Assembly (NCBI GenBank): GCA_002788515.1
Contig: PFRJ01000072.1
Coordinates: 1-22,526 of the forward strand
Length of the DNA stretch: 22,526 bases
Direction: 5' to 3'
Source: Nitrosopumilales archaeon CG_4_9_14_0_2_um_filter_34_16
GTDB lineage: Archaea > Thermoproteota > Nitrososphaeria > Nitrososphaerales > Nitrosopumilaceae
Shown here: positions 6,853 to 14,240 of the stretch, one piece after another
How positions within the stretch are numbered: position 1 is the stretch's first letter
Layout: every line of letters begins with the position of its first letter
Notes under the pieces: generated by a model
The model's input: the letters and a program-made list of their open reading frames with translations, nothing else
The model's database searches: none
What the model was told of the DNA's origin: nothing
Translations under genes and position numbers: made by a program

Positions 6853-8586
6853 CTATCTTTTAATTTTATTCGGAATAGTCACTGTGAATGTAGTAGGATG
6901 AGTGGTAACTTGTATTGTACCTCCGTGTTGCTCTATAATATTTTTACAGATTGCTAAACCAAGACCAGTCCCTTTTTGTTTTGTAGTGAATAAAGGTTCA
7001 AAAATTTTATCTACATTTTCATCTAATAGAGCATTTCCAGAGTCAATGAATTCAAAAATGACATCATCATTTTTTTCATTAATTTTGATCTCGATATTTC
7101 CAGTGTCAGGTATTGCTTGAATTGCATTTATTATTAGATTGATAAATACAGCTTCTAGTTTGATTGGATCACAGTTAAATGTAACATTTTTTTCAGGCAT
7201 AATAATTTGAGTGTCATCTGGAATTTTGATTTTTTCTATAGAATTAAGAAGGAGGTGATGAGCAGACACGTTAGATATTTTCAAAGGAGAAGACCTTACA
7301 TAATCTAAAACATCATCAATTTGATGAGCAATTCTATTTACACTTTTGTCTATCAAGTCAATTCTCGTAATAATTTGAGAATCTAGAATCTTTGATTCAG
7401 ACAAAGTGTTCTTTATTAATTCAACGGACATTTTGATTACAGATAATGGATTTCTCAAGTCATGGGCAAGCCGTGCAGATAATTCACCAATTGCAGAAAG
7501 TCTTTCAGATTTGATAAATTCTTCTGACAGGTGTTCTAATTCTATAGTTTTGTATTCAAGATTCTTATATAGTTTTTTATTCAGCAAAATAATAGCAGTT
7601 GAAAAAATAACCAACAACATAACTAAAACAACTGAAAAATAATTCAAAAATTTAATATCAGTATCTGTTGATTGTAATTGTTGCATACCAAACAAAACAA
7701 TCACAACTGTGATATTAATAACAATTAAAAATATAACAATGCCGTACTTTGTTAGTTTTTGTATTTCATGTTGTTGATGATCAGATATTTCTTTATCAGT
7801 ACTTAAAACATATTTAGAATTATGCATGCTACGCCATAAAGAGTAAAACCAAATCAAATAACTCAAAAGCCATAAAATTTCCACAGGATGATGAGATGTA
7901 TACTCACCTGTAGACTCTAAAAATAAAAATATTGTGTCAGCCGTAATAAACATCAACATTCCAATTAGAATCATCATCCAAAACGGATTTGTTTTCTTTT
8001 TAATCACAAATAAAATCGTAATAATTACAGGGACGAGAACAATCGAATCAGATACAGGATAAATAATTCCAATGACAATTTCAAGTAATTCATCATGACT
8101 TGATTCAGATATTATGACAACAGTTGGAATTAACAAAGCAGCAGAAATTGAAATTGCAAAAAATATGATCTTTTTTGAGATCTGTTTTTTAAATGGTTTC
8201 AAAAAAAACATCAATGAAACAAACATGAAAAATGGCGCAGAGATATAAAATACATCTGCTACAGAAGGAAAAGGATCAATGCCTAAAACTTGTTCATAAA
8301 AATTCCAGAGTTGTTCTGCAGTAAACCAAGAAATAAAAGACATTGCTAAAAAAACAACGGATTTTTTTGGGAGATCTTTAATTCTGTCTGATTTTATTAC
8401 TAACCAAACTACGATAATGACAAGACTACCAGGAATTACAGTGTATAGAAATAAGCTAATTTGATCAAAGAACACAAATTCAAACATTGGAGAATCCAAG
8501 TAAAGATAGATAATTACAAGAGTGATAGCAACAAGCGATGAACCCCAAATCTTATCAAAATATTTTGATTTTTGATTTTGACTCAT
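6853..8586 (-). CDS. Membrane sensor histidine kinase with about ten membrane segments
   Basis: The 577-aa protein has eight or so hydrophobic segments in residues 16-252, a cytoplasmic-looking stretch (255-280), and two further segments (282-300, 316-336). A HisKA dimerisation domain follows with His375 in AHDLRNPLSVIK, then a HATPase_c domain: N box NLIINAIQ (Asn487), a reduced G1 box DSGNAL (515-520) and G2 GTGLGLAI (539-546). The membrane part contains the pattern DPFPSVADVFYISAPFF (104-120), which I associate with integral-membrane sensor domains of other archaeal and bacterial kinases. The signal is unknown. No response regulator lies in the window. The start at 8586 was chosen over a frame opening 24 codons upstream because the shared TATA is 27 nt before it. 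Confidence 0.88.
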   Translation of the reverse strand: MSQNQKSKYFDKIWGSSLVAITLVIIYLYLDSPMFEFVFFDQISLFLYTVIPGSLVIIVVWLVIKSDRIKDLPKKSVVFLAMSFISWFTAEQLWNFYEQVLGIDPFPSVADVFYISAPFFMFVSLMFFLKPFKKQISKKIIFFAISISAALLIPTVVIISESSHDELLEIVIGIIYPVSDSIVLVPVIITILFVIKKKTNPFWMMILIGMLMFITADTIFLFLESTGEYTSHHPVEILWLLSYLIWFYSLWRSMHNSKYVLSTDKEISDHQQHEIQKLTKYGIVIFLIVINITVVIVLFGMQQLQSTDTDIKFLNYFSVVLVMLLVIFSTAIILLNKKLYKNLEYKTIELEHLSEEFIKSERLSAIGELSARLAHDLRNPLSVIKMSVELIKNTLSESKILDSQIITRIDLIDKSVNRIAHQIDDVLDYVRSSPLKISNVSAHHLLLNSIEKIKIPDDTQIIMPEKNVTFNCDPIKLEAVFINLIINAIQAIPDTGNIEIKINEKNDDVIFEFIDSGNALLDENVDKIFEPLFTTKQKGTGLGLAICKNIIEQHGGTIQVTTHPTTFTVTIPNKIKR

Positions 8587-8610
8587 TATAGGTATTTGGT
8601 TTTTTAACAA

Positions 8611-8619
8611 ATTATAAAG
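8611..8619. promoter_or_regulatory. Shared, nearly symmetric TATA element between divergent genes
   Basis: The 55-bp space between the kinase and dehydrogenase starts contains attataaag, which reads CTTTATAAT on the other strand. Its centre (about 8615) is about 28 nt from the kinase ATG (8586) and 27 nt from the dehydrogenase ATG (8642). No other TATA-like element fits either gene as well, so one TBP site may serve both directions. Confidence 0.55.
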
Positions 8620-8641
8620 GATGTGTAGTTTTAAAACAATC

Positions 8642-9781
8642 ATGACAATAAAAAACATTACAGTTTTAGGCTCTGGAGTGATGGGACATGGAATTGCTCA
8701 AGTATCTGCCACTGCAGGATACAATGTTGTTTTACGAGATATCAAACAAGAATTTTTAGATAAAGCAATGGAGAAGATAAAATGGAGTTTAGACAAACTA
8801 GTATCCAAAGAAAAGATATCCAAAGAAGAAAGAGATAAGATTTTTGCAAGGATTGTTCCTGTTGTAGATTTAGCAGACGCAGTGAAAAATGCAGAGATGG
8901 TAATAGAAGTAGTTCCAGAGATAATGGAGTTAAAGAAAACAGTGTACGCGGAATTAGACAAAGTTGCAGCACCTGAAGTAATTTTTGCGTCAAACACAAG
9001 CACGTTGCCCATAACAGAAATTGCAAATACAACATCACGTCCTGAAAAATTCATCGGAATTCATTTTTTTAATCCTCCACAACTAATGAAATTAGTAGAA
9101 ATAATTCCTGGAGAGAAAACATCACAAGAAATCACAGACATAACTAAAGAATATGTAAAGTCAGTAAACAAACAAGCTGTGTTGTGTAGAAAAGATGTTC
9201 CAGGATTCATAATCAATAGATTGTTTATCCCAATGGTCCATGAAGCATGCTTTGTAAAAGATAGAACGGGTGCAACGCTTGAAGAGATTGATTCTGCAGT
9301 TAAATTCAAACTAGGATTCCCAATGGGGATTTTTGAGTTGGCAGATTTTACTGGAATGGATGTAATTCACAAGGCAACAGTCGAGATGCATTTGAGAGAT
9401 AAAAAAGTCATAAATCCACATCCAATGATAGAAAAAATGTTTGATGAAAAAAAACTAGGGCAAAAATCAGGTGAAGGGTATTACAAATATTCTGATGACA
9501 AGTATGAGCGAGTTGCACTTTCAGAAGAACTGGCAGAAAAATGCAATCCAATACAATTAGTTGCCAACATTCTAAACAATGCAGCATGGCTTGTTACAAA
9601 TGGCGCAAGCGATATTGAAGAAATAGAAAAAGCAGCACAGTTAGGATTAGGCCTCAAAAAACCATTGTTTGAAACAGCAAAAGAGATCGGGATTAAAAAA
9701 ATTGTTGACGAGTTAAACAAACTTGCAGATGAGCATGGAGAATTTTACAGACCAGACCCATTGCTTATCTCTATGCAGTAA
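8642..9781 (+). CDS. 3-hydroxyacyl-CoA dehydrogenase (probable 3-hydroxybutyryl-CoA dehydrogenase)
   Basis: The 379-aa enzyme has an N-terminal NAD-binding domain with GSGVMGHGIA (10-19). It also has the catalytic set SNTS (117-120), His141 in HFFNPP, Glu153 and Asn192 in INRLFIP. A duplicated C-terminal helical domain follows, with GLGLKKPLFETAKEIG near the end. It oxidises (S)-3-hydroxyacyl-CoA to 3-ketoacyl-CoA. In ammonia-oxidising archaea a stand-alone enzyme of this kind (Nmar_1028 in N. maritimus, from memory) serves the 3-hydroxypropionate/4-hydroxybutyrate carbon-fixation cycle at the 3-hydroxybutyryl-CoA to acetoacetyl-CoA step, which is the likely role. The ATG at 8642 was chosen because homologues begin just before the Rossmann motif and the TATA fits. 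Its end overlaps the convergent LOG-like gene by 11 nt. Confidence 0.92.
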   Translation: MTIKNITVLGSGVMGHGIAQVSATAGYNVVLRDIKQEFLDKAMEKIKWSLDKLVSKEKISKEERDKIFARIVPVVDLADAVKNAEMVIEVVPEIMELKKTVYAELDKVAAPEVIFASNTSTLPITEIANTTSRPEKFIGIHFFNPPQLMKLVEIIPGEKTSQEITDITKEYVKSVNKQAVLCRKDVPGFIINRLFIPMVHEACFVKDRTGATLEEIDSAVKFKLGFPMGIFELADFTGMDVIHKATVEMHLRDKKVINPHPMIEKMFDEKKLGQKSGEGYYKYSDDKYERVALSEELAEKCNPIQLVANILNNAAWLVTNGASDIEEIEKAAQLGLGLKKPLFETAKEIGIKKIVDELNKLADEHGEFYRPDPLLISMQ

Positions 9782-10280
9782 TTAATTCTAAAATTTTCTT
9801 TACTGCATCTTTGGCATTATCTACACCAATAATTTTTACATTCTCTCGATGATCAATATATCCATCAATGTATTGTGCCACAGGACCATTTAGATTCCGG
9901 ATTGCAACCATAGGTTTTTTGTTCATATATGCAGCACATACTTCAGATAAAGTTCCAGATGCACCACCTACAATAATTACCCCATCTGCAGTTAATGCAT
10001 TTAAAAAATCACGAGTCAGTCCCATTCCAGTTGGAATCACAATATCACAGAATTCATTTGCCTCTGAAGCATCATCTTGAGGTATTATACCCACAGTCAA
10101 CCCATTGCCGTCTTTTGCACCATGCGCAGCTGCGGTCATCACTCCACCCAAACCACCTGTAATGAGTACTGAATCAGATTTTGCAATTTCCATTCCAACA
10201 TCATATGCAACTTTTTCATGTTCAGGAGTACAACCATTTGTATTATGACCAATAACTAAGATCTGACGTTTTTTTCCCAT
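9771..10280 (-). CDS. LOG/TIGR00725-like Rossmann-fold protein
   Basis: The 169-aa protein is of the 'lysine decarboxylase-like'/LOG superfamily, a nucleotide-binding Rossmann fold. It shows LVIGHNTNGCTPEHEKVAYDVG near the start, GGLGGVMTAAAHGAKDGNGL in the middle, and VGGASGTLSEVCAAY, a variant of the PGGxGTxxE motif. Plant and bacterial LOG proteins release cytokinin bases from nucleotides, but this shorter archaeal group is uncharacterised and may act on other nucleoside phosphates. The start is the ATG at 10278-10280; a TTG two codons upstream is possible. It overlaps the dehydrogenase stop by 11 nt. Confidence 0.85.
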   Translation of the reverse strand: MGKKRQILVIGHNTNGCTPEHEKVAYDVGMEIAKSDSVLITGGLGGVMTAAAHGAKDGNGLTVGIIPQDDASEANEFCDIVIPTGMGLTRDFLNALTADGVIIVGGASGTLSEVCAAYMNKKPMVAIRNLNGPVAQYIDGYIDHRENVKIIGVDNAKDAVKKILELITA

Positions 10281-10355
10281 GATCAACGTAATGAAAGTGG
10301 TTTGAAATATCTTTCCAAGAGAAAAGGATATTAGTAAAAAATATGAATGTTTAAC

Positions 10356-10478
10356 ATGGAAAGACGTTCAATGCCAGTATGTTTTACTGAAAAACAATAC
10401 AAAATGATCGAAGAATTTGCCAAGAGAAATGGCATGCTAAATGCAAGTCAAGCCCTTGAGAAAATCCTAAGCCAATAA
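10356..10478 (+). CDS. 40-aa ribbon-helix-helix (CopG-like) protein
   Basis: The short frame ATG GAA AGA to TAA encodes a peptide that fits the RHH fold. It has a short beta strand (RRSMPVCFT), helix 1 (EKQYKMIEEFAKRNG) and helix 2 starting with the typical N/S cap (NASQALEKILSQ). RHH dimers bind DNA through the strand. At 40 residues it is about the minimum domain with no effector part. No partner toxin gene is adjacent, so a stand-alone regulator is more likely than an antitoxin. An upstream in-frame ATG at 10347 would add three residues. A T-rich terminator follows the stop directly. Confidence 0.72.
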   Translation: MERRSMPVCFTEKQYKMIEEFAKRNGMLNASQALEKILSQ

Positions 10479-10479
10479 C

Positions 10480-10501
10480 ATTTTTTGTTATTTTTATTTT
10501 G
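10480..10501 (+). terminator. T-rich archaeal terminator
   Basis: The run attttttgttatttttatttt begins right after the RHH stop codon. Archaeal RNA polymerase terminates on such oligo-T tracts without a hairpin. Confidence 0.55.
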
Positions 10502-10573
10502 TTTACATTCATAGAGTAACACAGTTCTGATTGTATGGTTAAAGAAATTTTGAAGAGTTTTTAATGGATGAGT

Positions 10574-11410
10574 TTAATCAAATGTAGATAAAGACAAATC
10601 CCGAATAGTTTTAAGAAATTTCATATCATATAAAAATAATTCTTCAGGATAACAATTCAACATTTTTCCATTATCGATATCATAGAACTCCCATGTTTTA
10701 CAGTCTACATCATATTCAAATGGATAAGTATTATCAAACTTCCACTCAAATCCATTTGTAATTTCTTTGTCAGGATACCCATGTCCTCTGACTAAAGTGA
10801 TAGTCTCCGCATCATAATCGGTTGTAATTAAACCATAGTTAGAATTTGGGTAAAGATACAACACATTAACATGATTTGTTATAGCATCAAATTCTTTCTG
10901 TGTAACATATTCGTTATGCAATATAATCACAGTGTCATATTTGTTTAGAATTTCAGGATTATGATCTATATCCACATCTGAATAGATATCATATCCTAAT
11001 AGACCCAATATTTGTACAGCATTACAGCTTGCCTCAGATCTACACGAGTATTGCATTTTAGCAGTAAGGCATGTTTGATCACAAACATGATTGTAATAAT
11101 CATAGAACCCAGGAGATTCATAAGCTGATGCAGTAAAGAAAGGTATTACAAACATAGAATTGCCGTCATTCATAACCGAACTATAATCTACATTTTCTTT
11201 TAAAGATATTATTGAACTGATCCAGTGTTGTTTGCCATCTTCACCAATATAGTAATTTTCATCTTCTGTTCCAATTGCATCAAAGAGAATTTCTTTAGGA
11301 GAATAACTATTATCTTTTACCGATGATTCCGTAGGTTCCGAATCAAATAGAATTGAAACTAAGATTACACCTACAATTACTGGAATTATCAACAAAATTA
11401 GTTTATTCAT
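10574..11410 (-). CDS. Membrane-anchored extracytoplasmic hypothetical protein, 278 aa
   Basis: Residues 4-24 (LILLIIPVIVGVILVSILF) form a signal anchor, followed by a Ser/Glu-rich linker and a large polar domain. The domain has seven Cys residues, four of them in CDQTCLTAKMQYSCRSEASC, which suggests disulfides outside the membrane. Residues near the middle (KYDTVIILHNEYVTQKEFDAI, then VLYLYPNSNYGL) look like an alpha/beta domain with a class I amidotransferase or ThuA-like flavour. The C-terminal part is rich in Trp, Tyr and Asp (FEWKFDNTYPFEYDVDCKTWEF). I do not recognise a named family. Confidence 0.72.
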   Translation of the reverse strand: MNKLILLIIPVIVGVILVSILFDSEPTESSVKDNSYSPKEILFDAIGTEDENYYIGEDGKQHWISSIISLKENVDYSSVMNDGNSMFVIPFFTASAYESPGFYDYYNHVCDQTCLTAKMQYSCRSEASCNAVQILGLLGYDIYSDVDIDHNPEILNKYDTVIILHNEYVTQKEFDAITNHVNVLYLYPNSNYGLITTDYDAETITLVRGHGYPDKEITNGFEWKFDNTYPFEYDVDCKTWEFYDIDNGKMLNCYPEELFLYDMKFLKTIRDLSLSTFD

Positions 11411-11650
11411 GAGTAAAAAAGAGGGAAAACGAGTACAATAATGTTACCCAAATAAATGTGACAAGGTCTCAAAAATAATCTTTCTAATAATTCAGGTTCC
11501 AAATTTACTAGTTCCACGATAATGTCTTCTGTACAACAATTTTTTTCTCAAAAATAGAAGTGTTTTTCATTAAAGTCATCATAAGTAATTCTGGTAAAAA
11601 ACAGCAGTTGCAGTGCATTTATAGAATATGGCAGCAAACGAATCAAAGAA
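11411..11650. other. Intergenic region between divergent genes
   Basis: These 240 bases separate the anchored protein gene from the triple zinc-ribbon gene. The only clear signal is the TATA element at 11617-11624. Frames of up to about 24 codons exist on the minus strand (for example from 11582) but have no supporting promoter or composition. I see no tRNA or structured RNA. Confidence 0.5.
11617..11624 (+). promoter_or_regulatory. TATA box of the triple zinc-ribbon gene
   Basis: The sequence atttatag is centred about 30 nt before the ATG at 11651, giving a transcript start close to the start codon. Confidence 0.5.
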
Positions 11651-12061
11651 ATGGGATTATTTAGTAAAAAGCCATCATTTTGTAGTGTTTGCAACAAAGA
11701 GTTAACTCACAAACACAAACCAAAAAGAGAATGGAACCTTAAAGGTTCACTTTGCGGAGACTGTCATTTTGAAAAATCAAAGGAATACTATGAAGGAAAA
11801 GTAAGACAGCCATGTGTTGTGTGTGGCAATACGCAGAAGATTACAGATTTGTGGGAACCTAGATGGCAATGGGACATGGAAGGATTACTATGCAAAGAAT
11901 GTTTTGATAAAAAAGAAGAAGATCATGGCAAAAAGAAAAATTTTTGTTCATTGTGTCAAGGAAAGATGGGATTAATCAGATACAATCCAAAAGGAGATTG
12001 GAAGATTGAAGGCCAGCTTTGTAGAAAATGTTGGGATGAAAAGAAGGCAGAATTTGGATAA
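11651..12061 (+). CDS. Protein with three tandem zinc ribbons, 136 aa
   Basis: The protein consists of three copies of one module: CxxC, about 20-22 residues containing a Trp, then a G-x-LCxxC half. The Cys pairs are 11/14 with 35/38, 55/58 with 81/84, and 99/102 with 124/127. The conserved spacer carries REWNLKGSLC, WQWDMEGLLC and GDWKIEGQLC. Each module should bind one zinc as a treble-clef or ribbon finger. There is no catalytic motif, so a nucleic-acid or protein-binding role is likely but unproven. It begins MGLFSKK and is co-transcribed with the C2H2 gene 2 nt downstream. Confidence 0.85.
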   Translation: MGLFSKKPSFCSVCNKELTHKHKPKREWNLKGSLCGDCHFEKSKEYYEGKVRQPCVVCGNTQKITDLWEPRWQWDMEGLLCKECFDKKEEDHGKKKNFCSLCQGKMGLIRYNPKGDWKIEGQLCRKCWDEKKAEFG

Positions 12062-12063
12062 AA

Positions 12064-12261
12064 ATGGAATTTTTTAAAAAAATTAAATGTGAGATTTGTG
12101 ACAAAAAATTTTCAAAAGAAGAGCAAGTTATGAATCACAAACAAATAGTTCACGGCAAAGACTTGGAATACGACTGTAAAGAATGCAACAAATATTTTTC
12201 AAGCATGGAAGACATGAGAACCCATTTACAAAGAGAACATAGCTACAAAAAAGACAGATAG
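12064..12261 (+). CDS. Two-finger C2H2 zinc-finger protein, 65 aa
   Basis: Two classical fingers are visible: Cys9/Cys12/His25/His30 and Cys38/Cys41/His54/His59, both C-x2-C-x12-H-x4-H with the Phe and Leu/Met core positions. The linker HGKDLEYD is not the eukaryotic TGEKP type. The N-terminal MEFFKKIK and the C-terminal YKKDR are basic, which fits nucleic-acid binding. It lies 2 nt after the triple zinc-ribbon gene and ends 2 nt before the convergent RpoP stop. Confidence 0.88.
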   Translation: MEFFKKIKCEICDKKFSKEEQVMNHKQIVHGKDLEYDCKECNKYFSSMEDMRTHLQREHSYKKDR

Positions 12262-12263
12262 TT

Positions 12264-12455
12264 TTAGATTGCTTTTACTGTTTTTACCACAGGAGGTCTA
12301 TCTTTAGTAAACACTCTGAACCCACAAATACATTTGATTTCAGGCAATCTAGATAATTCGGCATTAGAAACACTAGTGCCACATCTCAAACAAGAATACT
12401 TTACTTCAAATGATTCAACAGTGTCTTCAACTTCATCAATATTTTCGTCAACCAT
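12264..12455 (-). CDS. rpoP: DNA-directed RNA polymerase subunit P (RpoP/Rpb12-like)
   Basis: The 63-aa protein has an acidic N-terminal extension (residues 3-17) and the Rpb12/Rpc10 zinc ribbon YSCLRCGTSVSNAELSRLPE, then IKCICGFRVFTKDRPPVVK. The basic RVxxKxRPP-like tail is characteristic of the subunit. Cys22/Cys25 form the first knuckle. The second is Cys42-Ile-Cys44, one residue shorter than the usual CxxC. The start is ATG at 12453-12455; longer in-frame starts reach 12467, but a TATA-like TTAAATTATA (minus, 12474-12483) about 24 nt upstream supports 12455. It follows S10 on the same strand. Confidence 0.9.
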   Translation of the reverse strand: MVDENIDEVEDTVESFEVKYSCLRCGTSVSNAELSRLPEIKCICGFRVFTKDRPPVVKTVKAI

Positions 12456-12473
12456 AATTATCATCAAAATTTC

Positions 12474-12483
12474 TATAATTTAA
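12474..12483 (-). promoter_or_regulatory. TATA-like element of rpoP
   Basis: The minus strand reads TTAAATTATA within the 38-nt gap after the S10 stop, centred about 24 nt before the rpoP ATG. It suggests that rpoP has its own promoter besides possible read-through from the EF-1alpha/S10 unit. Confidence 0.45.
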
Positions 12484-12493
12484 GGATACCAGA

Positions 12494-12802
12494 TTACGTT
12501 AAAGATAATTCGATGTAAACGTCATCTGGAATTTTCAGCCTCATTAGTTGTCTTATTGCTTTATCATCAGCGTTTATGTTGATAATTCGTCTGTGCATTT
12601 TCATTTCCCACTTTTCATATGTTTCAGTACCGTTACCGCATGGAGATTTCCTAGTTGCAATATGCAGTCTTTTTACAGGAAGTGGTGTCGGACCCTTAAC
12701 CTTAACACCGGTTTTTTTACCAATACCCATGATTTCCCCACACACATCATCCAATTTTGGTAAACTGGTAGAGGTGAGTTTGACACGGGCGGTTTGAGTC
12801 AT
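12494..12802 (-). CDS. rps10: 30S ribosomal protein S10 (uS10)
   Basis: The 102-aa protein matches archaeal/eukaryotic uS10 along its whole length: ARVKLTSTSLPKLDDVCGEI, then GVKVKGPTPLPVKRLHIATRKSPCG, and the RRIININADDKAIRQLM segment with the C-terminal PDDVYIELSL. The loop sequence GPTPLPVKRL is the family signature. It sits 9 nt behind the EF-1alpha gene, the conserved archaeal tuf-rps10 pairing, and is surely co-transcribed with it. Confidence 0.97.
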   Translation of the reverse strand: MTQTARVKLTSTSLPKLDDVCGEIMGIGKKTGVKVKGPTPLPVKRLHIATRKSPCGNGTETYEKWEMKMHRRIININADDKAIRQLMRLKIPDDVYIELSLT

Positions 12803-12811
12803 AAAATCCGC

Positions 12812-14110
12812 CTATGGTTTGTACTCTTCGGTAATTTCCTTGACAATACCTGCTGCAATAGTTGCACCCATATCTCTAAGAGCGAATCTACCCATTTCAG
12901 GAAAGTCCTTGAATGTTTCAATACAAGTTGGTCTCACCGGTCTGATTTTGACAATTGCAGAGTCTCCAACTTTAAGGAATTTTGGATTTTCTTCTTCAAC
13001 GGCACCAGTTGCTGGGTTGATCTTTTGTAGAAACTCAGTAACAGTTGCTGCAACTTGTGCAGTGTGTGCGTGCATTACTGGTGTGTAACCAGGTGCAATT
13101 GCTGTTGGGTGATGAATTACAATAATTTGTGCTTTGAATTCTTTTGCAACCATTGGTGGTGCATCAGGAGTACCAAGTACATCGCCTCTCTTGATATCTT
13201 TCTTTTCAATACCCCTTAGGTTGAAACCAATATTGTCACCTGCTTCTGCAGTTGGCATTTCTGTATGGTGTGTCTCAATTGATTTGATTTCACCTAAAGC
13301 ACCTGAAGGCATAACAATAATTTTTTGGTTTGTTTTCATAATACCTGTTTCAACTCTACCTACTGGAACAGTACCTACGCCTGTAATGGTGTATACATCT
13401 TGAATTGGAACACGAAGTGGTTTTCCAACTGGTTTCTCAGCTACAGTAAAGTCGTCAAATGCTTGTAGCAAGGTCTTACCATTGTACCATGGCATATTTT
13501 CTGATTTTTTAACTAAATTGTCACCTTTCCATCCAGAAACTGGAATAAATGGTACATTTTCTAGTTTATAACCAACAGATTTTACTAATTTTTCACCTTT
13601 CTCTTTTGCTGCTTTGTATGCATCTTCTTTGTATTCTACTGAATCCATTTTGTTGATTGCAACAATAATCTGACCCACACCAAGTGTCTTTAGCAAAAAT
13701 GCGTGTTCTCTTGCTTGACCACCTGCTGCGATAGCGGTATCAGTTTCACCTTCTTTTGCAGAAAGTACCAGAACTGCTGCGTCTGCTTCAGAAGCACCAG
13801 TAATCATGTTTTTAATAAAGTCCCTGTGACCAGGAGCATCAATCAAAGTAAAGAAGTACTTTGGAGACTCAAACTTTTGGAAAGCTAGATCGATTGTAAT
13901 ACCTCTCTCTCTTTCGTCTTTAATGTTATCCATTACCCAAGCATACTTGAAAGTATCACCTTTTCCGGTCTTCTCGGATTCGGCTCCGTGAGCTGCAATA
14001 GTTCTTTCATCTACAACTCCAAGATCCATCAAGAAATGACCCATAGTTGTTGATTTTCCATTATCAATATGACCTGTAACAATCAGGTTCAAGTGTGGTT
14101 TATCTGCCAT
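12812..14110 (-). CDS. tuf: Translation elongation factor 1-alpha (aEF1A)
   Basis: The 432-aa GTPase delivers aminoacyl-tRNA to the ribosome. G1 is GHIDNGKST near residue 13 (Asn replaces the more usual His of GHVDHGKST). Also visible are the switch I region DERERGITIDLAF, G3 DAPGHRDFIKNMITGASEAD, G4 NKMD, and domain 2/3 signatures VGTVPVGRVETG and GDVLGTPDAPP. The C-terminus (RFALRDMGATIAAGIVKEI) is typical. Length is normal. Codons are noticeably more GC-rich and regular than in neighbouring genes, as expected for high expression. It heads the EF-1alpha/S10 unit and is divergent from the FBP aldolase/phosphatase gene. Confidence 0.98.
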   Translation of the reverse strand: MADKPHLNLIVTGHIDNGKSTTMGHFLMDLGVVDERTIAAHGAESEKTGKGDTFKYAWVMDNIKDERERGITIDLAFQKFESPKYFFTLIDAPGHRDFIKNMITGASEADAAVLVLSAKEGETDTAIAAGGQAREHAFLLKTLGVGQIIVAINKMDSVEYKEDAYKAAKEKGEKLVKSVGYKLENVPFIPVSGWKGDNLVKKSENMPWYNGKTLLQAFDDFTVAEKPVGKPLRVPIQDVYTITGVGTVPVGRVETGIMKTNQKIIVMPSGALGEIKSIETHHTEMPTAEAGDNIGFNLRGIEKKDIKRGDVLGTPDAPPMVAKEFKAQIIVIHHPTAIAPGYTPVMHAHTAQVAATVTEFLQKINPATGAVEEENPKFLKVGDSAIVKIRPVRPTCIETFKDFPEMGRFALRDMGATIAAGIVKEITEEYKP

Positions 14111-14240
14111 ATGGATTGCCTATCTGAGGGCATTTATTACTGTTATGAATTTTTGAAGAAAAAATAAAAAATATTCAATTAATTACAGATCACAAAACTT
14201 TGCTAAAAGCACATAAATCAAAGAGATGAAAACAAAATCT
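14111..14240. promoter_or_regulatory. Divergent promoter region, EF-1alpha and FBP aldolase/phosphatase
   Basis: This 130-bp spacer has a minus-strand CAGTAATAAATG (about 14133-14144) at 25-30 nt from the EF-1alpha ATG. It also has a plus-strand cataaat (14212-14218) centred 26 nt before the ATG at 14241. No other element is evident. Confidence 0.45.

Noticed and set aside
8621..8641. Seven-codon N-terminal extension of the 3-hydroxyacyl-CoA dehydrogenase
   Set aside because: The upstream ATG lies only a few bases from the TATA element, and homologues start just before the NAD-binding motif.
8587..8658. N-terminal extension of the histidine kinase
   Set aside because: It would run through the shared TATA element and into the divergent dehydrogenase gene. 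ATG 8586 has the expected promoter spacing.
11577..11624. A 24-codon minus-strand frame with a TATA-like sequence upstream
   Set aside because: TATA-to-ATG spacing is about 38 nt, the frame is very short and its composition is that of random AT-rich DNA. The TATA is better explained by the plus-strand zinc-ribbon gene.
12548..14110. Long plus-strand open frames across the EF-1alpha and S10 genes
   Set aside because: They are antisense shadows of strongly codon-biased genes whose minus-strand products are unmistakable.
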